NCBI GenBank assembly: GCA_041910015.1
Contig: JAYRRR010000001.1
Location: forward strand, 118,356 to 182,355
Direction: 5' to 3'
Source: RPQJ01 sp041910015
GTDB taxonomy: Bacteria > Pseudomonadota > Gammaproteobacteria > Steroidobacterales > Steroidobacteraceae
Length of the DNA: 64,000 nucleotides
Shown: in pieces, positions 8,914 to 16,982 of the stretch
Numbering within the stretch: position 1 is the stretch's first letter
How the letters are laid out: each line of letters opens with the position of its first letter
The notes under the pieces: generated by a model
What the model was told of the DNA's origin: nothing
Database searches by the model: none
Seen by the model: only the letters and a program-made list of their open reading frames with translations
Program-made: the position numbers and the translations under genes

Positions 8914-10704
8914 CTATTCGTTCGCGGGCTTTCCGAGGAAGAATCGCTCCGGATCGAACACCCTGAGCAGGTTCAGCTCTTCCGGGTTCGTCGGCGGGAG
9001 TTCCTGCAGTCCATCGGACACTTTCAGGTCCCAACCGCAGCGCCGGCGGATTTCCGCAACCACCTGCGCCTGATCGCGACCCTTCGTGGCAAAGTAGCCC
9101 GACAGCACGAGTTCTTCGCCGTCCAGCTTTTCGAATCGGCCCATCGTCGAGATGACGCAGCGAACTTTCGTTCCCGGGCTGGTGACATGGCCGACCCGCT
9201 CCACGAAAGTCTGTGCGCGCTGTACCGCGACGACCACCGTCTCCGCGGCGGAGGTGACGATATCGTTCGCCCCGCCCGATCCGACGAGAAACTCGCCCGT
9301 CGCGGTGATCGTCGAGTTCACATTGCCGTGCTTGTCGATCTCGCCCGCACCAATGGTCCCCATGCAGGTACCGGCGCCGCCGCAGCCGTGCAAGCCGAGC
9401 GCCTCGAAAACGTCCGTGAGCATGGTGCAGGTCGGAAGGTTGCGATAGCTGGTCAGGAACGGGTCGCCTGGCCGGGGATCGAAGCCGTACATGCCGGTCT
9501 CGGCGAGCAGGGCGAAATCCACCCCCTCGTCCCGCAATCGATGCGCCGCCAGCCAGCACACGAGCGAAGCCTGTCCGGCACCGGCCAGCACGGCCCGATA
9601 GCCATGGGTTGCGATGCGTCTCGCCACCTCGCGGGCTGCCTGCACGATCATTTCCTCGACCTGGCCCGCTGGCCGCTCCTGGTCGAGCGTTGAGGAGTGT
9701 CGCTGCAGATCCTCCTGCCAGAAGTCGGGCTCGGCCGCCCGGTGGATTGCCTGCAATCGCTCTTTGCCCAGCTTGGCGAGGTAGGCCTCCTGATCGCGTG
9801 TGCCGAGTATCCACTCGCCGATCCAGTCATCGTATCGCTCCCGGGTAGCCTGCGCCTCGCGGTGTACCTTCATGAACGCATAGTCGTTGGCATATGCCCT
9901 CAATTCCTCAATACCGGCGCTGTAGTTGCCGTAAGGATGCGAGCCGTAGGGCACTTCGCTCACTGACAGCACGATCCCGCCGGGAATGCGAACCAGATGG
10001 GAATGCCGGCGTATGAAGTCCGTCGACACGACCTTGTGGGCCGTCAGTACCACGCCCTCCCGGGCCGCCAGGGCACCGTAGACGTTCTCCTGGAATGGAG
10101 GAAAGCAGATGGCGTTGCCCGCGCGATCCGCCGCCCACACGTGCACGAATGCGATGTCCGGACGATAGGCACTGATCACGCCTTGCACGCGTCCCGGTTC
10201 GAACGGATCTGGCAACTCGGCGTAGTTGCCCGTAGCCCGTCTCTCCGTCGCCAGCGAGCTGCCTGTGATGGATCGGGTGGTCAGAAACGGAACGCCCATT
10301 GCACCCGCGAGCAGGCGTTGGGCAATCGTCAGCATGGTCCAGTTCTCGATCTCGAAATCGCCTCGCTCCAGGGCCCAGCGCGTCACGGGGCTCGGGCCAG
10401 GCGTCGGGTAGCCCTCTCCCGCGAAGGAGACCACGGCCTTGCGGAGCAGGCCGAGATGGGCGAGCTGCAGGTAACTTCCGCTCAACGCCGACGAGATGAA
10501 CTCGAAGCCGGGGCCCGAACCCGAGTACCGGCGACAGAGCTCGTACATGGCCGCCTGGGGCCGCGCCTGCATCGTCACGGGATTAAGCTTCATGCCCGGC
10601 CGGACGAAGCGCCGGACCGCCTCCGCGAGGTCCATGCGCTTGTCCGCGGCGCCATCGTGGAGATGGACTATCCGCCGGGCAACGACCTCACGCCACGAAC
10701 TCAA
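8914..10704 (-). CDS. fused family I CoA-transferase/hydrolase, IpdA-IpdB-like
   Basis: A 596-aa single chain in which both halves belong to the family I CoA-transferase fold. The N-half resembles glutaconate-CoA-transferase alpha / IpdA (DKRMDLAEAV, DIAFVHVWAADRAGNA). The C-half resembles the beta subunit / IpdB (GAGQASLVCWLAAHRL, LLAETGMYGFDPRPGD with the conserved Glu, GAGEIDKHGNVNST). IpdAB opens the last steroid ring of cholesterol degradation as a CoA-thioester hydrolase, but there the halves are two genes. The start is a TTG with GGGGAGG at 5 nt spacing; an ATG at codon 24 (MDLAEAVRRF) is the alternative. Ring-opening or CoA-transfer activity is an inference. Confidence 0.85.
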   Translation of the reverse strand: MSSWREVVARRIVHLHDGAADKRMDLAEAVRRFVRPGMKLNPVTMQARPQAAMYELCRRYSGSGPGFEFISSALSGSYLQLAHLGLLRKAVVSFAGEGYPTPGPSPVTRWALERGDFEIENWTMLTIAQRLLAGAMGVPFLTTRSITGSSLATERRATGNYAELPDPFEPGRVQGVISAYRPDIAFVHVWAADRAGNAICFPPFQENVYGALAAREGVVLTAHKVVSTDFIRRHSHLVRIPGGIVLSVSEVPYGSHPYGNYSAGIEELRAYANDYAFMKVHREAQATRERYDDWIGEWILGTRDQEAYLAKLGKERLQAIHRAAEPDFWQEDLQRHSSTLDQERPAGQVEEMIVQAAREVARRIATHGYRAVLAGAGQASLVCWLAAHRLRDEGVDFALLAETGMYGFDPRPGDPFLTSYRNLPTCTMLTDVFEALGLHGCGGAGTCMGTIGAGEIDKHGNVNSTITATGEFLVGSGGANDIVTSAAETVVVAVQRAQTFVERVGHVTSPGTKVRCVISTMGRFEKLDGEELVLSGYFATKGRDQAQVVAEIRRRCGWDLKVSDGLQELPPTNPEELNLLRVFDPERFFLGKPANE

Positions 10705-10728
10705 GGCAACCTCCCCGCGCCGAACGCG

Positions 10729-11814
10729 TCAGGCTGACCCGCACAGTCGCGACCGGGCGGCAGCGAATTGCGCCTGCAGTGTCGCGACCAGATCCGCCAC
10801 GGGCACGATTTCGTCGATGGCGCCGACACCGTGCCCGGCGCTCCAGATGTCCTTCCAGGTCTTGGCACCGACCGTCCGGGAACCATCGGCGCTCGTGAAG
10901 GCCATCTTCGCCGTCTCGCCGGGTGCCCGGACGAGATGGTCGGGGTCGAGGCCAGCGGCGCGAATCGACGGCTTCAGGTAGTTGCCGTGGGTCGACGAAA
11001 AGTAGGGCGTATACAGCACGTCGCTCGCGCTGGACTCGACGATCATCCGCTTGTAGCCCGGAGCTGCATTCGCCTCCTCGGTCGCGATGAAACGCGTGCC
11101 CATGTAGGCCAGGTCGGCACCCATCGCGAGCGCCGCCAGGATATGTTCGCCACGCGTGATGCTGCCCGCGAGCACGACGAGCCCGTCGTAGATGCGCCGC
11201 ACTTCGCTGATCAGTGCCATCGGACTGAGCGCCCCTGAATGGCCGCCTGCTCCGGCACATACCAGGATCAGGCCGTCGACCCCCGCCTCCAGCGCTTTTT
11301 CGGCGTGCCGGATATTGGTCACGTCGTGGAGCACGTGTCCGCCCCAGGCATGAATGCGGGGCACGTACTCCGTGGGAGCGCGCAGGCTGGTGATGACCAG
11401 TGGCACCTTGTGCTGCTCCAGCACCTCGAAGTCGGCATCCAGCCGCGCGTTGCTCGTGTGCACGATCTGATTGACGGCAAACGGCGCCACCTTCTTCCCC
11501 GGATTCGCCAGGCGACAGGCCTGCAGCTGACGCTCGAGAGTGGTCAGCCATTCGTCGAGCACCCCGTCACCACGCGCATTCAGCGCCGGAAACGACCCGA
11601 TGATGCCACTCACGCACTGCGCAAGGACCAGCGGCGGCGTCGACACGATGAACATCGGCGAGCACAGCACCGGCAGCGTCAGCCGGGCAGTGAGCGACGA
11701 CTGCCATGCCGCGGCTGCATGGTCCATGCGGCACGAGGAGCGGGTCCGATCCGATCCTCCTGTCGCTCGAGCACGATCTGCGCCGCGCTGCCCGTCGTTG
11801 AGTTCCAGGTCCAT
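10729..11814 (-). CDS. nitronate monooxygenase / NPD-family FMN enzyme
   Basis: A 361-aa FMN-dependent TIM-barrel protein of the 2-nitropropane-dioxygenase family. Visible: PVLCSPMFIVS at the first strand, CAGAGGHSG with the conserved His, and AMGADLAYMGTRFIATEEA at the phosphate-binding end. In degradative clusters many members are enoyl reductase-like or unknown oxidases rather than true nitronate oxidases. The ATG chosen has a near-perfect GGAGG at 6 nt spacing; it adds 29 residues before the usual family N-terminus, where a second ATG (11727) lacks an SD. Lies 26 bp after the MaoC stop in the same operon. Confidence 0.85.
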   Translation of the reverse strand: MDLELNDGQRGADRARATGGSDRTRSSCRMDHAAAAWQSSLTARLTLPVLCSPMFIVSTPPLVLAQCVSGIIGSFPALNARGDGVLDEWLTTLERQLQACRLANPGKKVAPFAVNQIVHTSNARLDADFEVLEQHKVPLVITSLRAPTEYVPRIHAWGGHVLHDVTNIRHAEKALEAGVDGLILVCAGAGGHSGALSPMALISEVRRIYDGLVVLAGSITRGEHILAALAMGADLAYMGTRFIATEEANAAPGYKRMIVESSASDVLYTPYFSSTHGNYLKPSIRAAGLDPDHLVRAPGETAKMAFTSADGSRTVGAKTWKDIWSAGHGVGAIDEIVPVADLVATLQAQFAAARSRLCGSA

Positions 11815-11840
11815 CCGCTGCCTCCGCTGGTGGGTCCGCG

Positions 11841-12323
11841 TCAGGGCTGCCAGCGGTCGCCATGGCGCTGCCAGGGATTGTCATCGGCGCTCGCCGGCAG
11901 TGCGAACCGTGCCTGGCACTCGGTGTTGACCCTGTCGCCGACGGAAACGGCGAGATCGAGGTCGATCCAGCAACAGCCCGTGGCGTCCACCGACTTGCGT
12001 ACCACGCGCCCCGAGAGGGTCATCGTGTCGCCCGGGAACACCGGCACCTTCATCCTGAACTTCATCCTGCCGAGTCGACCCTTCGGTCCGGTCCAGTCGG
12101 TGACGAAACGCTGGAACCAGGCGGCGTTCGTCGGCGTATTGATGAAGATGTCCTTCGTGCCGTTGCGATTGATGGCGAAATCCCGGTCGTGGTGCATGGG
12201 ACGCCAATCGCGGCTCGCGATCGCACCGAGCACGACCGTCGTGGCCGTGACCGGATATGTCAGCGGCGGCAGTTCCTGGCCCTCCCCCACCTCGCCGAAC
12301 GTGAGATTGCGCGTGGTGCTCAT
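11841..12323 (-). CDS. MaoC-like hydratase subunit
   Basis: A 160-aa single hot-dog-domain protein. The hydratase motif ASRDWRPMHHD supplies the Asp/His pair of the R-specific enoyl-CoA hydratase (MaoC) family. Its ATG overlaps the TGA of the preceding half-size hydratase gene (ATGA), so the two are almost certainly co-translated. The paired arrangement, one catalytic and one FAS1-like partner, matches heteromeric hydratases such as the mycobacterial HadAB or ChsH1-ChsH2 type. Adds water across a 2-enoyl-CoA. The exact chain is unknown. Confidence 0.87.
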   Translation of the reverse strand: MSTTRNLTFGEVGEGQELPPLTYPVTATTVVLGAIASRDWRPMHHDRDFAINRNGTKDIFINTPTNAAWFQRFVTDWTGPKGRLGRMKFRMKVPVFPGDTMTLSGRVVRKSVDATGCCWIDLDLAVSVGDRVNTECQARFALPASADDNPWQRHGDRWQP

Positions 12324-12844
12324 CTGACGCCCTTGATGTAGATCAGGAAGTTGTACGTGTCCGTGCCGCACCACTCGTTGCGCTGATTGACGGTCACGAC
12401 ATCCATGGTGCAGAAGCGACCGCGCCCGAGCTTCGTATCCTTCAACTCGCCGAGTGCGCGGCAGTACTGGCTCGTCGTCAGCACGTCGCCGATGCGCACC
12501 GGCTCGCCGAAGCTCGCCTCGTTGCTGGCGACGATGCCCTCGGGCAATCCGACCATGTCCTTGATGTCGAAATAGAGCTGCATCGGCTTGCGTTCGCCTC
12601 CGGCACCCGGCATCCAGTGGTGCCGCTTGAACCAGGCCGAGAGCATCGCCGGCGGGGCGATCTGCCCACCCGCGAGGTCGCGGGCCACCTCCGGGTTCCA
12701 GTACAGCGGATTGCCATCCTCCACCGCAGCGCACATGTTGTACACATACCCGACCTCGATCGGGAATTCGGTCTGCTCCACGTAGTGCGGCTTTCCGATC
12801 AGGTCGCGCACCACGGCCGGCAGATCACTCGCTATCTCTGTCAC
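12320..12844 (-). CDS. FAS1-like dehydratase-domain MaoC partner
   Basis: A 174-aa hot-dog protein of the FAS1-like dehydratase type. Visible: YNMCAAVEDGNPLYWNPEVA, the substrate-lid form of the MaoC motif in which the catalytic His position is Tyr, and GGQIAPPAMLSAWF. It therefore looks like the non-catalytic or substrate-binding half, partnered with the next gene, which keeps Asp and His. The start is a GTG (VTEIASDLPAVV) with AGGAG 9 nt upstream. It follows the racemase-like gene by 29 bp. Confidence 0.85.
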   Translation of the reverse strand: MTEIASDLPAVVRDLIGKPHYVEQTEFPIEVGYVYNMCAAVEDGNPLYWNPEVARDLAGGQIAPPAMLSAWFKRHHWMPGAGGERKPMQLYFDIKDMVGLPEGIVASNEASFGEPVRIGDVLTTSQYCRALGELKDTKLGRGRFCTMDVVTVNQRNEWCGTDTYNFLIYIKGVR

Positions 12845-12873
12845 CTGTCGTTGCTCCTGACTTCGCCTGTCAT

Positions 12874-14034
12874 CTACTCGACCACGCCACTGCGACGCAG
12901 GCCCTCGATCTCGTCGTCCGAGAATCCCGCATCGACGAGCACGGCCTCCGTATCGGTCTCCCCGGGCGGGCGCACACGATGCTCCGGCTGCTGCCTCACG
13001 CCTCCGGCCAGTATCGGCGCGAGTTGCTCGAAGCTGCCGCGCTCGCCGTGCCACGCACCCATGAAGCTCTGCCGATCCCTTAGATGGCCGCTCGCGGTGA
13101 CTTCGGCAATCGAGAGCACCGGTGCGACGCAGGTGTCCCGGCCGGCCAGCAGGGCGACCCATGCGTCGCGCGGCTTCTCGAGGAAGCGCTTCGCGAACGC
13201 TACGCGCATTTCATCCTGCTTCGAATCGTCGTACTGACTGCCGCCGTACTGCTCCAGATCGAGCCACCGACAGAGATTCCGGAAGAAATGCCCCTCGATC
13301 GCACCGACCGAGACGTGGCGGCCGTCGGCGCAGGTGTAGACGCCGTACCAGGCGTACCTGCCGGTCAGCACGTCGGAAGCCGGTTGCGTCTCCTCGCCCG
13401 TGGCGAGGAAACGATCGATGTACAGCGACATCAGGTTGAGCATACCGTCGGTGATCGACACGTCGAGCAGCCGCCCCTCCCCACCCTTCGCCACGTGCAG
13501 CAGCGCCGCGATCACGGCGAGCGCCGCATGCATGCCGCCGCCTGCGCTGTCGGCGACCGTCGCCCCCGGCATGGCCGGTCGGCCATCCGCATCGCGCCCG
13601 GTGCAGGCGAGGTAGCCGCTCACCGCGACGTAGTTGATATCGTGGCCGGCCCATTGGGACCATGGACCTTCCTGGCCGTAGCCGCTGGTCGAGCAGTAAA
13701 CGATCCCCGGATTGATGGCTCTGAGATCCTCGTAGCCGACGCCGAGCCGGCTCGCGACGCCCGGCCGATAGCTTTCGATCACCACGTCGGCCTGCCGCAC
13801 GAGTCGTCCGACGACGCTCCTGCCCTGCGGCGCCTTCAGGTCGACGCGAATCCGTCGCGTGCCACGTCCTGCTCCATAGGCGTGGTACACGGGCTCGATC
13901 TGCTTGACGCCCCTGGCCGACACCGGAGCCACCTTGACGACGTCCATGCCGTAGTCGGCCAGGATGCGCGAGGCACGAGCCGCGGGACCCACGCTCGCGA
14001 GATCGAGAACCCGGTAGCCGTCGAGCAGTGCCAT
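12874..14034 (-). CDS. CaiB/BaiF family, alpha-methylacyl-CoA racemase-like
   Basis: A 386-aa family III CoA-transferase-fold protein. The segment AGHDINYVAVSG (His131) together with GATVADSAGGG (Asp162) reproduces the His/Asp acid-base pair of alpha-methylacyl-CoA racemase (AMACR), rather than only the single Asp of true transferases. AMACR inverts the 2-methyl centre of branched acyl-CoAs so that dehydrogenases can act. This suggests an isoprenoid, steroid-side-chain or other methyl-branched substrate. The ATG has GAGG at 8 nt spacing. Separated from the ketone carboxylase gamma gene by 191 bp containing a hairpin. Confidence 0.85.
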   Translation of the reverse strand: MALLDGYRVLDLASVGPAARASRILADYGMDVVKVAPVSARGVKQIEPVYHAYGAGRGTRRIRVDLKAPQGRSVVGRLVRQADVVIESYRPGVASRLGVGYEDLRAINPGIVYCSTSGYGQEGPWSQWAGHDINYVAVSGYLACTGRDADGRPAMPGATVADSAGGGMHAALAVIAALLHVAKGGEGRLLDVSITDGMLNLMSLYIDRFLATGEETQPASDVLTGRYAWYGVYTCADGRHVSVGAIEGHFFRNLCRWLDLEQYGGSQYDDSKQDEMRVAFAKRFLEKPRDAWVALLAGRDTCVAPVLSIAEVTASGHLRDRQSFMGAWHGERGSFEQLAPILAGGVRQQPEHRVRPPGETDTEAVLVDAGFSDDEIEGLRRSGVVE

Positions 14035-14057
14035 GCCTTTGGCCTCGCGCTAGCAGT

Positions 14058-14084
14058 CCGGCAGTCCGGGCTTGCGCCTGCCGG
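14058..14084 (-). terminator. hairpin between carboxylase and racemase-like genes
   Basis: A 7-bp perfect stem (CCGGCAG / CTGCCGG) with a 13-nt loop in the 191-bp spacer 14035-14225. No T-run follows on the minus strand, so it is more likely a pause, processing or stability element than a full terminator. The rest of the spacer shows nothing recognisable. Confidence 0.3.
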
Positions 14085-14225
14085 GGGACCGTGCCACTTC
14101 GCGCAGGCAACCGTGTGCCTCATGAGCGAACTCGAAATCCATGGTCCAGACCTGCTCTGCGCGTTCGATGTTGATCGGTCCTGGCCCGAGGCACCTTTCC
14201 GGCGCTGCCGATGCATGGCGCCCTT

Positions 14226-14777
14226 TCAGGACGACCACTCCTTGATCCGCTGCGGCGTCCGGTCGACGAACTCGACCGTCTCCGGCAACGGCCGGCCCAG
14301 CCATTCACGGTAGAAAGTGTCGAGATCCGGCAGAAACTCGAAGTCAGGCGGGCATCCCCTCGGCACCGCCTCCACTTCGAGTTGCGAGCCGCAACCCGGG
14401 CAGTAGTACTCGCGCAGCTGGGTCCAGGCGAGGTCCGGCTTCTCGTACCCGCGATACACTTCCGAGATCTTGTCGTCGGTGTCGCGCAGATAGATGAGCG
14501 ACGAGAGCTTCCAGTTCACGCGATAGTCCCCGAACTCGTGCCCGCAACGGCACTTCACCACGCGCACCCCCGGCTTCTGCACGATGAACAGCGCGGGAGT
14601 CAGCGGCAGGAGGATCGTTTCCTTCCACGGCACTCGTCCCTGCAGGATCGTGACCCACTTGTCGAAGCGATCCCGATCCTTGCCGTGCTTCATCATCTGC
14701 TGCACGGTCGTCCAGGGCAGCTCCCCGTCGACCAGCTTGCGGATGTCCTCGACGTCGTAGGTGTCGTACCCGTCCAT
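14226..14777 (-). CDS. acxC: acetone carboxylase gamma-subunit-like protein
   Basis: A 183-aa small subunit. Two Cys pairs, KCRCGHEFGDYRVNWK (Cys76, Cys78) and YYCPGCGSQLE (Cys126, Cys129), form the Zn site typical of acetone carboxylase gamma. The N-terminal segment DIRKLVDGELPW also fits the family. The protein completes an alpha2-beta2-gamma2 complex with the two large upstream genes. The ATG follows a GAGGGGGG run that also holds the TGA of the alpha gene. The gamma gene is what distinguishes this cluster from hydantoinase/oxoprolinase systems. Confidence 0.87.
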   Translation of the reverse strand: MDGYDTYDVEDIRKLVDGELPWTTVQQMMKHGKDRDRFDKWVTILQGRVPWKETILLPLTPALFIVQKPGVRVVKCRCGHEFGDYRVNWKLSSLIYLRDTDDKISEVYRGYEKPDLAWTQLREYYCPGCGSQLEVEAVPRGCPPDFEFLPDLDTFYREWLGRPLPETVEFVDRTPQRIKEWSS

Positions 14778-14786
14778 TTGCCCCCC

Positions 14787-16982
14787 TCAGAACTCGAAGT
14801 CTGCCGGGAGGCCCCAGAAGGCGCGCAGCTCGGCAGCATAACCGGGCGAAAGCTGCATGGAACTGCGCCACATCCGCTTGACGGCCTCGTTCATGTTCGA
14901 GCCCGCCGCGACCTCGGCGCATTCCCGTCGCCACCAGTCCCTGAACGGCACACCGCGGCGCAGGCGCGCATCGCGGATACCCTGGCGCCGGCGCTCCGTC
15001 GCGTCGGCATCGATCGTCCACGCACCCCTGGCATCCTTGCGGGCGACGACGCCGTGCACATGCTCCGCCACCCAGGGACGCGTCAGACCCCTGTCCAGAT
15101 CCTCCTTCACGCGCCCAGGGTCGCGTTCGATCGGATCGCCCATGGCCTGGGAACCTGAAGTCGGGTTGATCACGAGATCGTACTCGTGCAGTGCTTCCGG
15201 GATGATCGCGGGCACGGGAACGTCGTTGTTCATGACGTCGGCGACGACGTTTCGCGAGAGCGTCGGGTGTTCGGGATCGTCACCCCGCTCGTGCACGAGC
15301 GGCTTGCGCTGCTCGATGAGCTCCCTGACATTGGTGCCTGCCGCATACGCCACGCGATCCCCGGGCGTCGGATAGGCGCCATACATGCCGTGATTTGCCG
15401 TGATCTTGCTGTGCGCGCCGGCGCAGGCCGCTGCGTAATGCATCTCGGGCGAGTTCTTCACCATCCACACGGTCGTATGCCCCAGTCCGCCACGGAACTT
15501 CCCATAGCCACCGGAATCCGGCTCCATGTTCCGGCCCAGGTACAGGAGCGGGTAATAGAGCTCCATCACCTCGGCATTGCCGAAATCGGCGTTGGCGGTG
15601 TACACGCACCACGCGGCCGGCTCGCCGTCCGAGATACCGCGCGCCGGCGAGCCGTTGCTCGCCTGCTCCAGCGTCAGGCAGACCGCATACTGGCCGTACT
15701 GGTTGATGCCATTCCACTCGGCGCACATCGTGGTCGCGGCGCCCGCGGACATCTCCTCCACGAAGCCTCGCATGTAATAGAGGCGGCCCGTGACTTCGTA
15801 GAGCGAGCTGAGCCACCTGATCCCGGAAGACCAGCCCATGCCGGTGGAGGCGAACCAGTCCACCGGGAACGGGTTGCACCACGAACCGGCCGGAGGCGTG
15901 TCCACAGTCAACGCGTAGGTCGGCCCCGAGTTGAACATGTCGAAGCCGACGACGTGGGAGTAGCCCATCAGGAGCGCGGACGACAACGCGGTCGGCGTGA
16001 TGTTCTGGCCGAATGGCACGCTCCCGCTGGCCCCCGCGAGCGACAGACTCACGTTGGCCTTGCCGTCGATGCGCATTTCCATCGGCACGTTGGAGAGCAG
16101 ATCCACGTCCTGCTTGGGCATCAGGACATTCTTGCCCTTCATCGTCAGGTCCTTGAACTGCGATTTGCGCACGCGTCCCGGCACCGCCTGATTGCGGATG
16201 CGCGAGACGGCATAGCGCCGGCTGTCCTCGATGTATTCCTTCGATGCCTTCTCGAAGAACTCCAGGCCGTATTTGTCGACGGTCTCGATCAGCTTCTCGC
16301 GCACCGTGATGAGGCCGGCCAGACGTCCACGCGCATCCCCGAGCACCCAGTCCGGCGCGCGCGTACGCGACTTGATGCGCAACTCGTACCACGGGTAGTA
16401 GCGGTCGTTCTCGCCGATTCGCTCCACCGAGACGGGCATGCCGTCGGAAAAGCAGTCGGGGTTCATGAAGTTGATCGACCCGGGCAGCACCGCGCCGGCA
16501 TCGGCGACGTGTGTCACGGAAGACGCCCAGGCGATCAGCTTGCCGTGATGGAAGATCGGCATGGCGGTATCCATGTCCGGCATGTGGATGCCGCCATAGT
16601 GCGGATCGTTGTTCTCGAAGATGTCGCCCTGCCGGAATCCCGGGACGTCCTCGTAGCCAAGTTCGATGAACTTCCGGATCATCGAAGCGAGCAGTCCCAC
16701 GTGCGCCGTGATGCCGCGCGAGGTGCAGATGCACTCGCCCGTCGGGGTATGCAGCGCCCACAGCGCATCGCCGCCCTCTGCGGCGACGGGCGAGGCTGAA
16801 ACCTTGCAGCCCACCTCCCAGGCCGTATTGCAGACGCTCAGCAGGATGTGCCAGATGGCCTCGTAGAGACCCGGGTCCGTTTCCTTCTCGACCAGGCGCT
16901 CCAGACCGAACATGTGGCCGGTCTTGCTGAACAACTCGTCGTTGAGCCTGAGTTGGTCCCTTAGCTTCAGCGGATTGCCCAT
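14787..16982 (-). CDS. acxB: acetone carboxylase alpha-like subunit (hydantoinase B fold)
   Basis: A 731-aa HyuB-type subunit, in known complexes the Mn-containing carboxylating part. Visible: TGECICTSRGITAHVG, FENNDPHYGGIHMPDMD (conserved metal-region acidic/His cluster) and GKFRGGLGHTTVWMV. It starts immediately after the beta-subunit stop, with no intergenic base, and is followed by gamma after 9 bp. Somewhat shorter than the roughly 776 residues of the classical Xanthobacter alpha subunit. The substrate may be acetone, butanone or a larger methyl ketone released by the pathway; acetophenone-type carboxylation is the main alternative. Confidence 0.87.
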   Translation of the reverse strand: MGNPLKLRDQLRLNDELFSKTGHMFGLERLVEKETDPGLYEAIWHILLSVCNTAWEVGCKVSASPVAAEGGDALWALHTPTGECICTSRGITAHVGLLASMIRKFIELGYEDVPGFRQGDIFENNDPHYGGIHMPDMDTAMPIFHHGKLIAWASSVTHVADAGAVLPGSINFMNPDCFSDGMPVSVERIGENDRYYPWYELRIKSRTRAPDWVLGDARGRLAGLITVREKLIETVDKYGLEFFEKASKEYIEDSRRYAVSRIRNQAVPGRVRKSQFKDLTMKGKNVLMPKQDVDLLSNVPMEMRIDGKANVSLSLAGASGSVPFGQNITPTALSSALLMGYSHVVGFDMFNSGPTYALTVDTPPAGSWCNPFPVDWFASTGMGWSSGIRWLSSLYEVTGRLYYMRGFVEEMSAGAATTMCAEWNGINQYGQYAVCLTLEQASNGSPARGISDGEPAAWCVYTANADFGNAEVMELYYPLLYLGRNMEPDSGGYGKFRGGLGHTTVWMVKNSPEMHYAAACAGAHSKITANHGMYGAYPTPGDRVAYAAGTNVRELIEQRKPLVHERGDDPEHPTLSRNVVADVMNNDVPVPAIIPEALHEYDLVINPTSGSQAMGDPIERDPGRVKEDLDRGLTRPWVAEHVHGVVARKDARGAWTIDADATERRRQGIRDARLRRGVPFRDWWRRECAEVAAGSNMNEAVKRMWRSSMQLSPGYAAELRAFWGLPADFEF

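Noticed and set aside
10654..10671. Possible ninth palindrome, ATAGTCCATCTCCACGAT toward the CoA-transferase start
   Set aside because: The right half has CAC where GAC is expected and it lies inside coding sequence if the TTG start is right; kept only as a reason to re-examine that start.
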